Shown: piece by piece, positions 1 to 8,948 of the stretch
Numbering within the stretch: the first letter of the stretch is position 1
How the letters are laid out: each line of letters begins with the position of its first letter
NCBI GenBank assembly: GCA_035405645.1
Contig: DAONJL010000007.1
Span: 58,617 to 105,421, forward strand
Length of the DNA stretch: 46,805 nt
Direction: 5' to 3'
From: DAONJL01 sp035405645 [NCBI: bacterium]
GTDB taxonomy: Bacteria > JAGOBX01 > DAONJL01
Notes under the pieces: generated by a model
Databases searched by the model: none
What the model was told of the DNA's origin: nothing
What the model saw: only the letters and a program-made list of their open reading frames with translations
Translations under genes and position numbers: made by a program

Positions 1-2084
1 TCATATATCCCATTTGAATCATTTCCATTTATTACACTTCCACTTATTGCAAATGTCTGTTGGGCATAATATTCTGCTGAATTTATTATATCTGTTGTTT
101 GTGAATATATATTTTCACCTGTTGTTGAATCCTGCGCATATACATTCGCTGGATTTACTATAAATTTTATTGTTGCATTACTTGTAAAACTATATGTCGT
201 GCTTACTAATACTAATAAATTTTTTGTTGTGCCTGCTCCCACTATCAATTGTGGATTTAATTGCATCATCTTTTGAAAATTATCACTATAAAATGATGTA
301 TCACTACTTATCGCTGGTTCTACTCCATTTTCATATTGTCCATTTCCATTTTCATCTATTACTATCTTTATCTCACTATATCCATATTGCCCATTTATTG
401 TACCGGTCTCTTCTACTGTTATTTGATTTACTTTTATTGGTCCGGTCTCACCTGCACTTATCTTTATTTGCATTACGGGTATATCAGTATGTTCACCTGC
501 TATTATCACTCCTCCAATCGGCATACTTTCGCCTGCTTCTACTTTTATACTGCTTATTACTCCTATATATTCTGCTGAATTTATTATATCTGTTGTTTGT
601 GAATATATATTTTCACCTGTTGTTGAATCCTGCGCATATACATTCGCTGGATTTACTATAAATTTTATTGTTGCATTACTTGTAAAACTATATGTCGTGC
701 TTACTAATACTAATAAATTTTTTGTTGTGCCTGCTCCCACTATCAATTGTGGATTTAATTGCATCATCTTTTGAAAATTATCACTATAAAATGATGTATC
801 ACTACTTATCGCTGGTTCTACTCCATTTTCATATTGTCCATTTCCATTTTCATCTATTACTATCTTTATCTCACTATATCCATATTGCCCATTTATTGTA
901 CCGGTCTCTTCTACTGTTATTTGATTTACTTTTATTGGTCCGGTCTCACCTGCACTTATCTTTATTTGCATTACGGGTATATCAGTATGTTCACCTGCTA
1001 TTATCGCGCCTCCAATCGGCATACTTTCGCCTGCTTCTACTTTTATACTTGATAAATTATAATCTGTTATTGTTGCTATTCTACCGGAACCATTAGTATT
1101 TTGTTTTAATGAACACGAAAAGTTGAAAAATAGAAATGTTGAAGACATATAGCCTATTATTGTTATTGTTTCACCAATTATTCCTGCATCATTTTTTACT
1201 TTCATTGTTAAGATTAAATATGTTGTATCATTTGGTGGTATTAAAATTTCATTATTAAACATATCTCCATTTCCCATAATTTCCCCAATAAATTGGTCAC
1301 CTAAATCAAATCCATTTTTATTTGTATCAACAAATAAATAAAATGAATCAGGAATATTATAATAATTATATGAACCAGATTTCGCAAGATGTAATGAAAT
1401 TAATGTATCCGCTTCAGAAAAAGGATTAAAAATTGAAATATAAGACATCACTACATTTTCAGCACCTCTTGGAACACTTATATCTGACAAAGGTAAAAAA
1501 TCACATTCAATATCAAATAATGTAAATGTTCCAAACCCTGGTGGAGAAAATATAGGAGATGGTGGTGCTGGTGGGGCATTTGAAAAAATTATTCCATTTT
1601 GTGGTAAATAAAATCTTACTGTATCACCAATATTACCTATATTGGAATAATTAACCACTAATAAAAATTGAACTGTCTCATTATTATTAATTGGTTTAAT
1701 TCCAGAAAAGCAAATTGAATCTTCTAAAAAATTATTATAATAACCATACTCTTGATCAGTATCCCATTCCAAAATACCATTCATATTCACATCAATATAT
1801 AAAGATGCACCAGCGACAATTAAAGGATTAGAACCTTCTCTCTTAATATATATAGAAGTTATTGTATCAGGAGCAGAATTGCTATGCACATTAATTATTA
1901 AACTCATAAAATTATACTGACCATATCTTATAGTTGTATCAGGCACACTAAGAACATTAACATCAATTGTAGCATTAACCTGAAATAAAAAAGTAAAAAT
2001 AAATAATATAATTAAAAGAAATAACCCTTTAAAATTTTGCATACCATTCACCCTCCCTATTATTAAATTTTCTTTTTGATTCAT
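1..2084 (-). CDS. Large secreted repeat protein, partial (C-terminus beyond the left edge)
   Basis: I do not recognise the family. The frame is open on the minus strand from the start codon to base 1, about 694 codons, and the gene continues outside the window. A hydrophobic stretch ending near FLFQVNA looks like a signal peptide, so the product is probably exported. The body is beta-rich and Thr/Ser/Asn/Ile-rich, with at least three Asp/Asn turns resembling calcium loops (DVNMNG, DTNKNG, DENGNG). The last visible part holds two nearly identical 161-residue blocks. Two in-frame ATG starts each have a GGAGG-type site: 2084 (8-nt spacing) and 2042 (9-nt spacing, giving the shorter, more typical signal peptide MQNFKG...). 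I give the longer one. A surface or cell-envelope role is inference. Leu-rich plus-strand ORFs here are antisense shadows. Confidence 0.85.
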   Translation of the reverse strand, partial: MNQKENLIIGRVNGMQNFKGLFLLIILFIFTFLFQVNATIDVNVLSVPDTTIRYGQYNFMSLIINVHSNSAPDTITSIYIKREGSNPLIVAGASLYIDVNMNGILEWDTDQEYGYYNNFLEDSICFSGIKPINNNETVQFLLVVNYSNIGNIGDTVRFYLPQNGIIFSNAPPAPPSPIFSPPGFGTFTLFDIECDFLPLSDISVPRGAENVVMSYISIFNPFSEADTLISLHLAKSGSYNYYNIPDSFYLFVDTNKNGFDLGDQFIGEIMGNGDMFNNEILIPPNDTTYLILTMKVKNDAGIIGETITIIGYMSSTFLFFNFSCSLKQNTNGSGRIATITDYNLSSIKVEAGESMPIGGAIIAGEHTDIPVMQIKISAGETGPIKVNQITVEETGTINGQYGYSEIKIVIDENGNGQYENGVEPAISSDTSFYSDNFQKMMQLNPQLIVGAGTTKNLLVLVSTTYSFTSNATIKFIVNPANVYAQDSTTGENIYSQTTDIINSAEYIGVISSIKVEAGESMPIGGVIIAGEHTDIPVMQIKISAGETGPIKVNQITVEETGTINGQYGYSEIKIVIDENGNGQYENGVEPAISSDTSFYSDNFQKMMQLNPQLIVGAGTTKNLLVLVSTTYSFTSNATIKFIVNPANVYAQDSTTGENIYSQTTDIINSAEYYAQQTFAISGSVINGNDSNGIY
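69..551. repeat. 483-bp tandem repeat, copy A
   Basis: This block matches 567-1049 at 481 of 483 positions by eye; the period is 498 bp, so a 15-bp unique linker separates the copies. The only differences are at 508 (A versus G at 1006) and 510 (T versus G at 1008). On the minus strand these give one silent change and one Val/Ala change. The unit encodes about 161 residues and keeps the reading frame. Confidence 0.95.
567..1049. repeat. 483-bp tandem repeat, copy B
   Basis: This is the partner of 69-551 and the N-terminal copy in the encoded protein. Homology ends sharply at both sides: the flanking protein sequence is TDYNLS before this copy and YIGVIS between the copies. More copies may lie beyond the left edge of the window. 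Confidence 0.95.
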
Positions 2085-2239
2085 ATTTTTTTCCTCCGAT
2101 CTTTATAATATTTTTTTCTATTTATATTATACTCAATCATTTGAAAAATAGCAAATTTTTTTATAGTGATTTTTTTCACTTTCATTATTTTTTCCTATAT
2201 ATTTCATACCCCAAAAATTTATTTTTCATTTTGACTTTC

Positions 2240-2267
2240 ATTATATCATATTTTTTTTTTATGTCAA
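2240..2267 (-). promoter_or_regulatory. Consensus sigma-70 promoter for the repeat-protein gene
   Basis: On the minus strand, TTGACA at 2267-2262 and TATAAT at 2245-2240 are separated by 16 bp. A TG dinucleotide sits one base before the -10 box (extended -10). Transcription would start near 2233, giving a leader of about 150 nt. A second possible promoter lies closer: TTGCTA 2154-2149 and TATAAT 2131-2126, with a 17-bp spacer. Confidence 0.75.
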
Positions 2268-2458
2268 GCAAACCACCAAATTTTGTTTTTATCAAAAAAC
2301 AATCTAATATCTCGAATATTTTTATATTTAGCAAATTTGCGATTATTATGCGTTTTTAATTTGTAGAATTTTATAAGATTACAAAAAATTATTAATAATA
2401 AAAAATATTTTTTTTATAATAATTCTGAATACAAATATTTATGATTAAAAAAATTTTT

Positions 2459-2574
2459 ATTCGTATTATTCGTGCAAATTTGTTTTTATTCGTGTTTTAT
2501 TTCTTATTTGTAAATTCGTGTTTATTCGTGGTCAAAAAATAAACCTGAAATGTTTGCAAAAGGATAACCACGAA
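2459..2574. repeat. ATTCGTG motif cluster with an inverted copy
   Basis: ATTCGTG occurs at 2468-2474, 2488-2494, 2514-2520 and 2524-2530, and a partial ATTCGT at 2459-2464. An inverted copy, ACCACGAA at 2567-2574, can pair with TTCGTGGT at 2525-2532 to form an 8-bp stem with a 34-nt loop. In so A/T-rich a context the repeated CG-containing word stands out. I have seen similar ATTCGTG strings between genes of other environmental bacteria, but their function is unknown to me. Confidence 0.7.
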
Positions 2575-2609
2575 GTTGTTGAATTTTAAAAAATATTTCA
2601 TTTTACATC

Positions 2610-2637
2610 TTGACAAATTGAATTTTTGTGCTATATA
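2610..2637 (+). promoter_or_regulatory. Sigma-70 promoter of the lipoprotein-hit-dnaG-rpoD operon
   Basis: TTGACA at 2610-2615 is followed after 16 bp by TATATA at 2632-2637, inside a run of alternating T and A. Transcription would start near 2644, about 65 nt before the first start codon. It is the only promoter-like pair seen ahead of the seven-gene run ending with rpoD. Confidence 0.65.
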
Positions 2638-2708
2638 TATATATAAATGTCTATTCAGGACGATAAATTTAATTTTTTAAGTTATTGTCAAAATTAAATC
2701 AATATTTA

Positions 2709-3161
2709 ATGAAGAAAAATTTTTTTATTATTATATGTAGTTGTGCATTTTTTCTTTATTTTTTTAATTGTTCATCAAAGAAAGAAAAAAAAGTGGGAGA
2801 ATATAAAGATACTCCAATTAAATCAGATACTGAAATTGCTTATGATGTTGTTAAAAATTATTTTTTAAATTTTCAAAATAAAAATGTAGATGGTATTTTA
2901 GCGAATTATTCTAAAAATAAAAATAATAATTTATTTTCAAAAGAATATTTTACTGAAATTTTTAATAATACTGAAAAAATAAATATTGAATTAGCAAATG
3001 AAAAAATAAATACAAAAGAAAATAATGAAATAGAAATAAATGTAGATGTAAAAATAACTCTTACTTTTACTAATGAAATTAGTAAAACAAATATTTATAA
3101 AGAACAATTTTTTTTAATTAAAGAAGATAATTGGAAAATATATAGCAGGAATTATTTGTAA
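2709..3161 (+). CDS. Small NTF2-like lipoprotein
   Basis: The product has 150 residues from the ATG at 2709. The frame extends upstream to a TTG at 2685, but ATG followed by MKKNFF and a hydrophobic core is the natural start. The signal peptide ends in a lipobox (FFNC followed by SSKKEKK), so a lipid-anchored envelope protein is expected. After the linker, the pattern VVKNYFLNFQNKN ... YFTEIF ... VDVKITLTF ... NWKIYSR resembles the NTF2-like/SnoaL alpha-beta fold used for ligand binding or for protein contacts; that assignment rests on pattern only. No strong Shine-Dalgarno precedes the start. It is the first gene of the operon, 10 nt before the HIT gene. A second lipoprotein of similar length and layout lies at 31830-32300. 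Confidence 0.8.
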   Translation: MKKNFFIIICSCAFFLYFFNCSSKKEKKVGEYKDTPIKSDTEIAYDVVKNYFLNFQNKNVDGILANYSKNKNNNLFSKEYFTEIFNNTEKINIELANEKINTKENNEIEINVDVKITLTFTNEISKTNIYKEQFFLIKEDNWKIYSRNYL

Positions 3162-3171
3162 AGGAGAGATA

Positions 3172-3510
3172 ATGAATAATTGCATTTTTTGTAAAATAAT
3201 AAATAAAGAAATAAAATCAGAAATAGTTTTTGAAAATGATTTTGTGATAGCAATAAAAGATATAAATCCAGTAGCACCAATTCATTTACTCGTGCTACCA
3301 AAAAAACATTTTGTAAATTTATTGGATTTGAATGACGATAATATTTTATCAGAAATTTTTAAAGCAATAAAAATATTAAGTAAACAATATAATATTTCAG
3401 AAAAAGGTTTTCGAGTTGTAAATAATTGTAATAAAGATGGTGGACAAACTGTTGACCATATTCATTTCCACTTATTAGGTGGTAGATTTATGACCTGGCC
3501 ACCAGGTTAA
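3172..3510 (+). CDS. HIT-family nucleotide phosphohydrolase (HINT/PKCI type)
   Basis: This is a 112-residue protein of the usual HINT length. The histidine triad is HIHFH with His96, His98 and His100, just after Asp95. Cys4 and Cys7 (CIFC) are the first half of the zinc site often found in bacterial HIT proteins. The family hydrolyses nucleoside phosphoramidates and aminoacyl-AMP and acts as a cytoplasmic dimer. A good ribosome site (AAGGAGAG) stands 5 nt before the ATG. It lies 10 nt after the lipoprotein and 24 nt before the YqeY gene. The exact substrate cannot be read from the sequence. Confidence 0.95.
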   Translation: MNNCIFCKIINKEIKSEIVFENDFVIAIKDINPVAPIHLLVLPKKHFVNLLDLNDDNILSEIFKAIKILSKQYNISEKGFRVVNNCNKDGGQTVDHIHFHLLGGRFMTWPPG

Positions 3511-3534
3511 AATTTTTTAAAAAAGGAGAAAAAA

Positions 3535-3984
3535 ATGTCTCTTAAAGAAAAAATACAGGATGATTTAAAAAAAGCAATGAAAGATCGTAATGAGCAGAGA
3601 GTAAATGTTTTGCGTTTATTATTATCTGATATTAAATATGCTGAAATAGCAGCAGCAAACAATTTTGAAGATGATTATATTTTTGGTGTAATAAATAAAG
3701 CAATAAAAAAAAGAGAAGAGACAATTGAACAATTAAAAAAAACAAATAGAACTGATTTATTAGAAAATGAAATAGCAGAATTAAATATTTTAAAAGAATA
3801 TCAGCCAAAACAATTAAATGATGATGAATTAAAAGAAATTATAAAAGAAGTAATAAAAGAAGTAAATGCAGTTTCAATAAAAGATATGGGGAAAGTAATG
3901 GGAAGTGTGATGAGTAAAATAAAAGGAAGAGCAGCAGGTAGCAAAGTAAGTGAATTAGTAAAACAAATGTTAAGTACAAATTAA
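3535..3984 (+). CDS. yqeY: GatB/YqeY-domain protein
   Basis: This 149-residue, Lys/Glu-rich helical protein opens with SLKEKIQDDLKKAMKDRNE and VLRLLLSDIKYAEI, the standard start of YqeY proteins. The second half (KDMGKVMGSVMSKIKGRAAGSKVSELVK) matches the C-terminal tail domain of the GatB tRNA-dependent amidotransferase subunit. Such stand-alone proteins are thought to bind RNA or tRNA, but their job is not well defined. In many bacteria yqeY sits between rpsU and dnaG-rpoD; the same order without rpsU is seen here. The ribosome site AAAGGAGAA is well spaced. Confidence 0.93.
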   Translation: MSLKEKIQDDLKKAMKDRNEQRVNVLRLLLSDIKYAEIAAANNFEDDYIFGVINKAIKKREETIEQLKKTNRTDLLENEIAELNILKEYQPKQLNDDELKEIIKEVIKEVNAVSIKDMGKVMGSVMSKIKGRAAGSKVSELVKQMLSTN

Positions 3985-4029
3985 AAATTTCAAATCAAAA
4001 AATTTTTTCAAAAAATAATAATTAAATAA

Positions 4030-4611
4030 ATGATTATTAAGAGGGCATTTTTTAATAGAAAAGCAGTTGATGTTGCAAGAGATTTATTAGGAAATATTTT
4101 AGTGAGAAAATTTGATGATGGTAAAATAAAAGAATACAGAATTGTTGAAACAGAAGCTTATTCATCAAATGATGAAGCATCACATTCATATAATGGCATA
4201 ACAAAGAGAAATGAAGTTATGTTTGGCGAACCGGGTTTTACTTATATTTATTTATGTTATGGTTTTTATTATATGCTAAATATAACAGCAGAAAAAAAAG
4301 GTGTTGGTGGTGCTGTTTTGATTAGAGCATTAGAACCATTAGATGAAGAAGATTTATTACAAATTAAACAAGCAAACAATCTGTTAACTAATGGTCCTGG
4401 AAAATTAACAAAATATTTGAATATATCAATAAAAGAAAACAAAACTGATGTATGTAATAAGAATAGTTCTATTTTTGTAAAACAAATAAAGAATAAAAAT
4501 TTTGAAATAGAAGAAGCACCAAGAATAGGAATAAAAATTGGATTAGACAAATTCTGGCGGTTTTATATTAAAAATAATATTTATGTTAGTCAAAAAAAAA
4601 AGGAAATATAA
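4030..4611 (+). CDS. DNA-3-methyladenine glycosylase (AAG/MPG family)
   Basis: The 193-residue product matches the AAG/MPG fold in length and motifs. It excises alkylated and deaminated purines in base-excision repair. Key features are VETEAY with the likely general base Glu42 and Tyr44, His52 in EASHS (the equivalents of human AAG Glu125, Tyr127 and His136), the YLCYGFYYMLNI strand, and the NGPGKLTKYLNI loop. It is monofunctional, with no lyase lysine. Its 3' end overlaps the Smr gene by 29 nt in another frame, which indicates translational coupling. No clear Shine-Dalgarno precedes the ATG. Confidence 0.95.
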   Translation: MIIKRAFFNRKAVDVARDLLGNILVRKFDDGKIKEYRIVETEAYSSNDEASHSYNGITKRNEVMFGEPGFTYIYLCYGFYYMLNITAEKKGVGGAVLIRALEPLDEEDLLQIKQANNLLTNGPGKLTKYLNISIKENKTDVCNKNSSIFVKQIKNKNFEIEEAPRIGIKIGLDKFWRFYIKNNIYVSQKKKEI

Positions 4612-4873
4612 ACGACATAAAGATTATTATGATATTGATTTACACGGCTGTGATTGTGATGAAGCAATTCAGAAATTAGAAAATTATATTGAGAATAATG
4701 CGTTTTTCGAGAATAAAAATAAAGTATATATAAATCACGGTAAAGGCACAGGTAAATTGGCAAAAGCAGTAGCAAATTTTTTAAAAAATTGTAAATTTGT
4801 TTCAAAATTTGAATATGCACCTTTTTATCAAGGTGGTAGCGGTATAATTATCGCATATTTAAATTATGATTGA
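4583..4873 (+). CDS. Stand-alone Smr-domain protein
   Basis: This 96-residue protein is almost entirely an Smr (small MutS-related) domain. It has the DLHG motif at residues 19-22 and HGKGTGKL beginning at His52, both conserved in the C-terminal nuclease domain of MutS2. Smr domains nick or cleave DNA or RNA, and in MutS2 act on branched DNA or stalled ribosomes; the target of this short form is unknown. The basic N-terminus (LVKKKRKYKRHK) may bind nucleic acid. It overlaps the glycosylase gene upstream by 29 nt and dnaG downstream by 8 nt, so the three are probably translated together. Confidence 0.9.
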   Translation: MLVKKKRKYKRHKDYYDIDLHGCDCDEAIQKLENYIENNAFFENKNKVYINHGKGTGKLAKAVANFLKNCKFVSKFEYAPFYQGGSGIIIAYLNYD

Positions 4874-6635
4874 AAATAACCAAATTACAAATTTTATTCA
4901 AAGTCTTGATATTGTTGCAGTGATTGGAAATTATCTGCCGCTTAAAAAAGCAGGTAAGGATAATTATAAAGCACTATGTCCATTTCATCACGAGAAAACT
5001 CCATCTTTTATGGTAAGTAGTAGAAAACAAATTTTTCATTGTTTTGGTTGTGGTGTCGGTGGTAATGCTATTTCTTTTATTATGAAATATGAAAATATTG
5101 ATTTTATAAATGCTGTGAAATTACTTGCTGATAAATATGGTTATAAACTTGATTTCAAATCTAAATCTACTGATTATTCTTCTTATTATTCTGTAATGAA
5201 AGAAATAAATGAATATAATCATAAAAATATTTTTAAATTTTCTGAACCTTATGAATATTTAATAAAACGAAACTTTACTCAAGAAACAATAAAAAAATTT
5301 AATATTGGTTATGGTGCTGATAATAATGCTTTTTTTAATTTTGTTCAAAAAAAGAAAATTGATGAAAAAATTTTGTATGCTCTTGGTTTAATTTATTATA
5401 CTGCAAATAATACAATCCACTATCGTTTTAATAATCGAATAATATTTCCTATTTTTGATATAACAAATAAAATTATTGCTTTTGGTGGTAGAATCTGGCA
5501 GGATGATAATTCAAAAGAATTAAGTAAATATATTAACTCACCTGATAATCCAATTTATAAAAAAGGAAATAATTTATATAATTTGAATTTAGCAAAAGAT
5601 TATATTCTTGAAGAAGATTATTGCATTCTTGTAGAAGGCTATGTTGATGCAATTATGTTATATCAGGCTGGAATAAAAAATGTTGTTGCTTCGCTCGGCA
5701 CTGCTCTGACTGAAAATCAAGTTAAGTTAATTTCAAGATATACAAGAAATATTTATGTAATTTATGATGCTGATTTAGCAGGCAAAAATGCAATTGAAAA
5801 AAGTATTGAATTATTATTAAAAGAAGGAATAATACCAAAAACAATTGAACTTGAAGAAGGACTTGATCCAGCTGATTTTATTATTAAATATAACGCAGAA
5901 GAATTTAAAAATAGAATTAAAAAAAGTATTTATTGTCTTGATTATAAAATTGAACGATTATTAGAAAAATATGATGTAAATGATTTAAATCATAAAAAAA
6001 TAATTTTAGAAAATTTTTTCCCATTACTTAATTTAACTGATTTAATAACAAGAAATACTTATAATAAAAAACTTGCTGATTTATTAGGAGTTGATGAAAA
6101 AGTAATTGTAGCAGAATTTAATAAATTTTTAGAAGCAACAAAAAAAAGCATAAAATATAAAGAAGAAAAAAGAGAAACAGAAAAACAAAAAATAGCAATA
6201 GATGATTTATTATTTGAATTATTAGCAATAATGTGTATAGAGCCAAAATCAATTAAATTTATAGAGCAATCAAAAAATGAAATAGAAATACCAGAAGAAA
6301 TAAAAAATTTTTTTGAGTTTGCTTTTAAAAATAAATACTTAAATATAAACGAATTTATAAATGAGGATGAGGAAATAATAAATAAAATAACTGAAAAAAT
6401 GCTTGAAATTGAAAATAAACTTTTTAATGATGAAAGTGAAAAAGAAAATAAAAAATTACTTGCACAATATTTAAATGATGTATTGAATAAATTAAGAAAT
6501 AAATTTTCCCAAAAAAATATTAAATTATTAACAAATCAATTAAATAAGAATCAATTTAACAAAGAACTTTTTCAACAAATAATATTATTACAAAAAAAAA
6601 TTAAAAATAAATCATATATAATGGAGGTTGATTAA
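4866..6635 (+). CDS. dnaG: DNA primase
   Basis: DnaG makes the RNA primers for replication. The 589-residue product has the CHC2 zinc ribbon at the N-terminus (Cys38, His41, Cys59, Cys62), then the RNA polymerase domain with [12 protein letters not shown] (TOPRIM acidic residue, about residue 257) and [10 protein letters not shown] (TOPRIM DxD, about residue 300). A helical, Lys/Glu-rich C-terminal region follows, where DnaB would bind. The start overlaps the end of the Smr gene by 8 nt. The stop lies 4 nt before the rpoD start, the common dnaG-rpoD arrangement; the gene order is the macromolecular-synthesis operon lacking rpsU. Confidence 0.98.
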   Translation: MIENNQITNFIQSLDIVAVIGNYLPLKKAGKDNYKALCPFHHEKTPSFMVSSRKQIFHCFGCGVGGNAISFIMKYENIDFINAVKLLADKYGYKLDFKSKSTDYSSYYSVMKEINEYNHKNIFKFSEPYEYLIKRNFTQETIKKFNIGYGADNNAFFNFVQKKKIDEKILYALGLIYYTANNTIHYRFNNRIIFPIFDITNKIIAFGGRIWQDDNSKELSKYINSPDNPIYKKGNNLYNLNLAKDYILEEDYCILVEGYVDAIMLYQAGIKNVVASLGTALTENQVKLISRYTRNIYVIYDADLAGKNAIEKSIELLLKEGIIPKTIELEEGLDPADFIIKYNAEEFKNRIKKSIYCLDYKIERLLEKYDVNDLNHKKIILENFFPLLNLTDLITRNTYNKKLADLLGVDEKVIVAEFNKFLEATKKSIKYKEEKRETEKQKIAIDDLLFELLAIMCIEPKSIKFIEQSKNEIEIPEEIKNFFEFAFKNKYLNINEFINEDEEIINKITEKMLEIENKLFNDESEKENKKLLAQYLNDVLNKLRNKFSQKNIKLLTNQLNKNQFNKELFQQIILLQKKIKNKSYIMEVD

Positions 6636-6639
6636 AAAA

Positions 6640-8349
6640 ATGAAAAATGACATTGCAAATTTAGCTTCAGTGAAAAAATTAATAAAATTTGGTAAAGAAC
6701 AGGGATATGTGTCGCACGATGATATAAAAGAAATGTTACCTGAATCTATTACAGAATCTGATAAGATTGAAGAAATTTTTGAATTATTATTAAAAAACAA
6801 TATTGAATTAGTCGATGATACTGATTTAGAAAATTTAGATGATGAATTTTCAGAATCAAAAATTGAAGAATTTATAAAAAGTGAAAAAAATGCTGATAAT
6901 ATAAGAATGTATTTACATGATATAGGCGATATAAAATTACTATCACCAGAGCGAGAAATTAAATTGGCTAAACAAATTGAGAATGGTAATGCTATAATAA
7001 ATGAATGGGTTTTAACTACATTTTTCCCTTTAAATCATTTTTTAGAATTAAGTCAAAAAGTTCTGAAAAAAGAAGTGAACTTAAAATCACTTGTTCAGGT
7101 TCGTAAAACAGAAAAATTATCAAATAGAGAAATAAATAATTGGTTAAAAAGAATAAGCAAAACATATAAAAAATTAAAATATTTTAAAACAGTTGTTTTG
7201 AAATTATTAAAAACAAGAAAAAGCAATAAGAATGATGAAAAAATTAAAAAATATTTTGAAAAAATTAAAAAAGAATTAATTGCTATTGAAATTAATAGAT
7301 TACTTGTAAATAGATATGCTGAATATTATAAAAATGTTTATAAAAAATATTTAGACTATTTAAAACTCGAAAAAGAGTTAAAAAACAAAAAAATTCCAAT
7401 TTTAAAACTTTCTGATTTATTACAAAAATATGCTAATGCTGATAGAAATAAAGAATTAATATTTAAAAAGAAATATAAAATGGAAATTCAGGATTTAAAA
7501 ATTTATAAAGAAAAGTTTGATAATTTTATTAAATTCAAAGAACAAATTTATAAAGAAACATTTCTTGATTTTGACTATATCGGTAAAATAGTTGAAAAAA
7601 TTAAAGAAGCAGAAAAAATTATTTGGCGTGCCAAAGATGAAATGGTTTCTGCTAATTTAAGATTAGTTGTAAGTATTGCGAAAAAATATATAAATCGTGG
7701 TCTTAGTTTTTTAGATTTAGTTCAAGAAGGTAATTTAGGCCTTATTAAATCAGTTGAAAAATTTGAATATCGTAAAGGTTATAAATTTTCTACTTATGCT
7801 ACCTGGTGGATTAGACAATCTATTACACGTGCAATCGCTGACCAATCTCGAACAATTAGAATTCCAGTTCATATGGTCGAACAAATAAACAAAGTAATTA
7901 AACAATCTCGTCATTTAGTTCAAAAATTAAATCGTGAACCATTGCCAGAAGAAATAGCTGAACAACTCGACTGGCCAACAAGTAAAGTTAGAACAATTCT
8001 AAAAATAGCACAGGACCCTATCTCGCTTGAAACGCCTATTGGTAATGAAGATGAATCGCATCTTAGTGATTTTATTGAAGATAAAAGTGTTGAATCACCT
8101 ATTCAATCAACTACAAATAGTTTATTAAAAGAACAACTCTGTAAAGTATTATCAACTTTATCACCAAGAGAAGAACGCGTTTTAAGATTAAGATATGGTA
8201 TTGATAATGGTTGTCATAGAACACTCGAAGAAGTCGGCACTATTTTTAATGTTACTCGTGAACGAATAAGACAAATCGAAGCCAAAGCAATTGAAAAATT
8301 AAAACATCCAACAAGAGCAAGATTATTAAAAGATTTCTGGGAAGGTTAA
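6640..8349 (+). CDS. rpoD: Primary RNA polymerase sigma factor (sigma-70)
   Basis: From the ATG at 6640 the product has 569 residues. A TTG at 6628 is in frame, but GGAGG at 6623-6627 would touch it, so the ATG, 12 nt after GGAGG, is preferred. The N-terminus resembles region 1.1; [15 protein letters not shown] is region 1.2; [17 protein letters not shown] and [16 protein letters not shown] are regions 2.1-2.4; [16 protein letters not shown] is the region 4.2 helix-turn-helix. A Lys-rich, charged non-conserved region of about 200 residues separates 1.2 from 2. It should recognise the TTGACA/TATAAT pairs seen throughout this window. It ends the operon. Confidence 0.98.
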   Translation: MKNDIANLASVKKLIKFGKEQGYVSHDDIKEMLPESITESDKIEEIFELLLKNNIELVDDTDLENLDDEFSESKIEEFIKSEKNADNIRMYLHDIGDIKLLSPEREIKLAKQIENGNAIINEWVLTTFFPLNHFLELSQKVLKKEVNLKSLVQVRKTEKLSNREINNWLKRISKTYKKLKYFKTVVLKLLKTRKSNKNDEKIKKYFEKIKKELIAIEINRLLVNRYAEYYKNVYKKYLDYLKLEKELKNKKIPILKLSDLLQKYANADRNKELIFKKKYKMEIQDLKIYKEKFDNFIKFKEQIYKETFLDFDYIGKIVEKIKEAEKIIWRAKDEMVSANLRLVVSIAKKYINRGLSFLDLVQEGNLGLIKSVEKFEYRKGYKFSTYATWWIRQSITRAIADQSRTIRIPVHMVEQINKVIKQSRHLVQKLNREPLPEEIAEQLDWPTSKVRTILKIAQDPISLETPIGNEDESHLSDFIEDKSVESPIQSTTNSLLKEQLCKVLSTLSPREERVLRLRYGIDNGCHRTLEEVGTIFNVTRERIRQIEAKAIEKLKHPTRARLLKDFWEG

Positions 8350-8473
8350 TATACTGAAATAAAAAAAATTGTTTTATAAAAAAATTTTTTAAAAAGCATA
8401 AGAAATTTATATTTCTATTACTTTTCAAAAAATAATTATTGATATAATAATTAAACTATGGAAAAAACGATAA

Positions 8474-8722
8474 TTTGAATTAAGTATCAAATACAAAATA
8501 ATAAAAATAATAGATTTTAAAGAACGAGAAGAGGAATTAAAAAGAAGTAAAAATCCATTTGGAATAATAATATTAAGTCATCTAAAACCGACTTAAAGCA
8601 AAAAATGATATATAGATTGGTTATTTCTATTATCAAAAGAATTAGAAGTGGAATATGTAGAAGAGATAAAGAAATATGAGGAGGAGAAGAAAATGCCATT
8701 AATGTTAATAATTGAAAATTAG
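8474..8722 (+). pseudogene. Decayed Rpn/YhgA-type PD-(D/E)XK gene, C-terminal remnant
   Basis: Two translated pieces match the typical tail of Rpn-family (putative transposase/nuclease) proteins of environmental bacteria. The first, 8474-8608, reads ELSIKYKIIKIIDFKERE, then EELKRSKNPFGIIILSHLK, and hits a stop. The second, about 8612-8722, reads IDWLFLLSKELEVEYVEEI, then KKYEEEKKMPLMLIIEN, and a stop. In intact relatives, as I recall them, roughly 30 residues separate these pieces, so a deletion and a frameshift seem likely. The catalytic N-terminal domain is absent. An ATG at 8458 (MEKTII, then stop) may be a trace of the original start. The assignment rests on recalled family sequence, not a search. 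Confidence 0.6.
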
Positions 8723-8920
8723 CGATAAAAAATGATATGAAAAAATTTTAGACATTAAACAACTTTTAATTGTTTCATTTTAAATTTTTTATTTCCAACA
8801 TTATTAATTAAAACTCATTCTTCGTATAATCACAATTTGTTTTTAATAAAATCTTAATTATTATTTTCAAAAAATATTTAAAATCTAACTCTAAATAAAT
8901 CATAAAAATTATTTTTTTTA

Positions 8921-8948
8921 TTGACTATTAATTTTTTTTCTATATAAT
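8921..8948 (+). promoter_or_regulatory. Sigma-70 promoter of bamA
   Basis: TTGACT at 8921-8926 and TATAAT at 8943-8948 are 16 bp apart. Transcription would start near 8955, about 26 nt before the bamA start codon. Confidence 0.75.

Larger units (their letters stand above)
2085..2708. other. Intergenic region between divergent operons
   Basis: No convincing gene lies here; the 72-residue ORF at 2141-2359 is Phe/Ile-rich translation of T runs. The region holds the divergent promoters for the repeat protein (minus) and the lipoprotein-rpoD operon (plus), plus a cluster of ATTCGTG motifs at 2459-2574. The rest is low-complexity A/T. Confidence 0.7.

Noticed and set aside
69-1049. Possible CRISPR-like or transposon repeat
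   Set aside because: There are only two long copies, directly repeated, in frame within a gene; no spacers, no terminal inverted repeats.
194-1096. Leu/Tyr-rich plus-strand ORFs of 72-155 residues, present twice
   Set aside because: They are antisense readings of the two repeat copies. The minus strand is open throughout, with a signal peptide and ribosome sites.
2141-2359. 72-residue plus ORF
   Set aside because: Phe/Ile/Lys-rich low complexity from T and A runs, no ribosome site, and it overlaps minus-strand promoters.
2685-2708. TTG start for the first lipoprotein
   Set aside because: It puts a polar stretch ahead of a complete signal peptide that begins with ATG at 2709.
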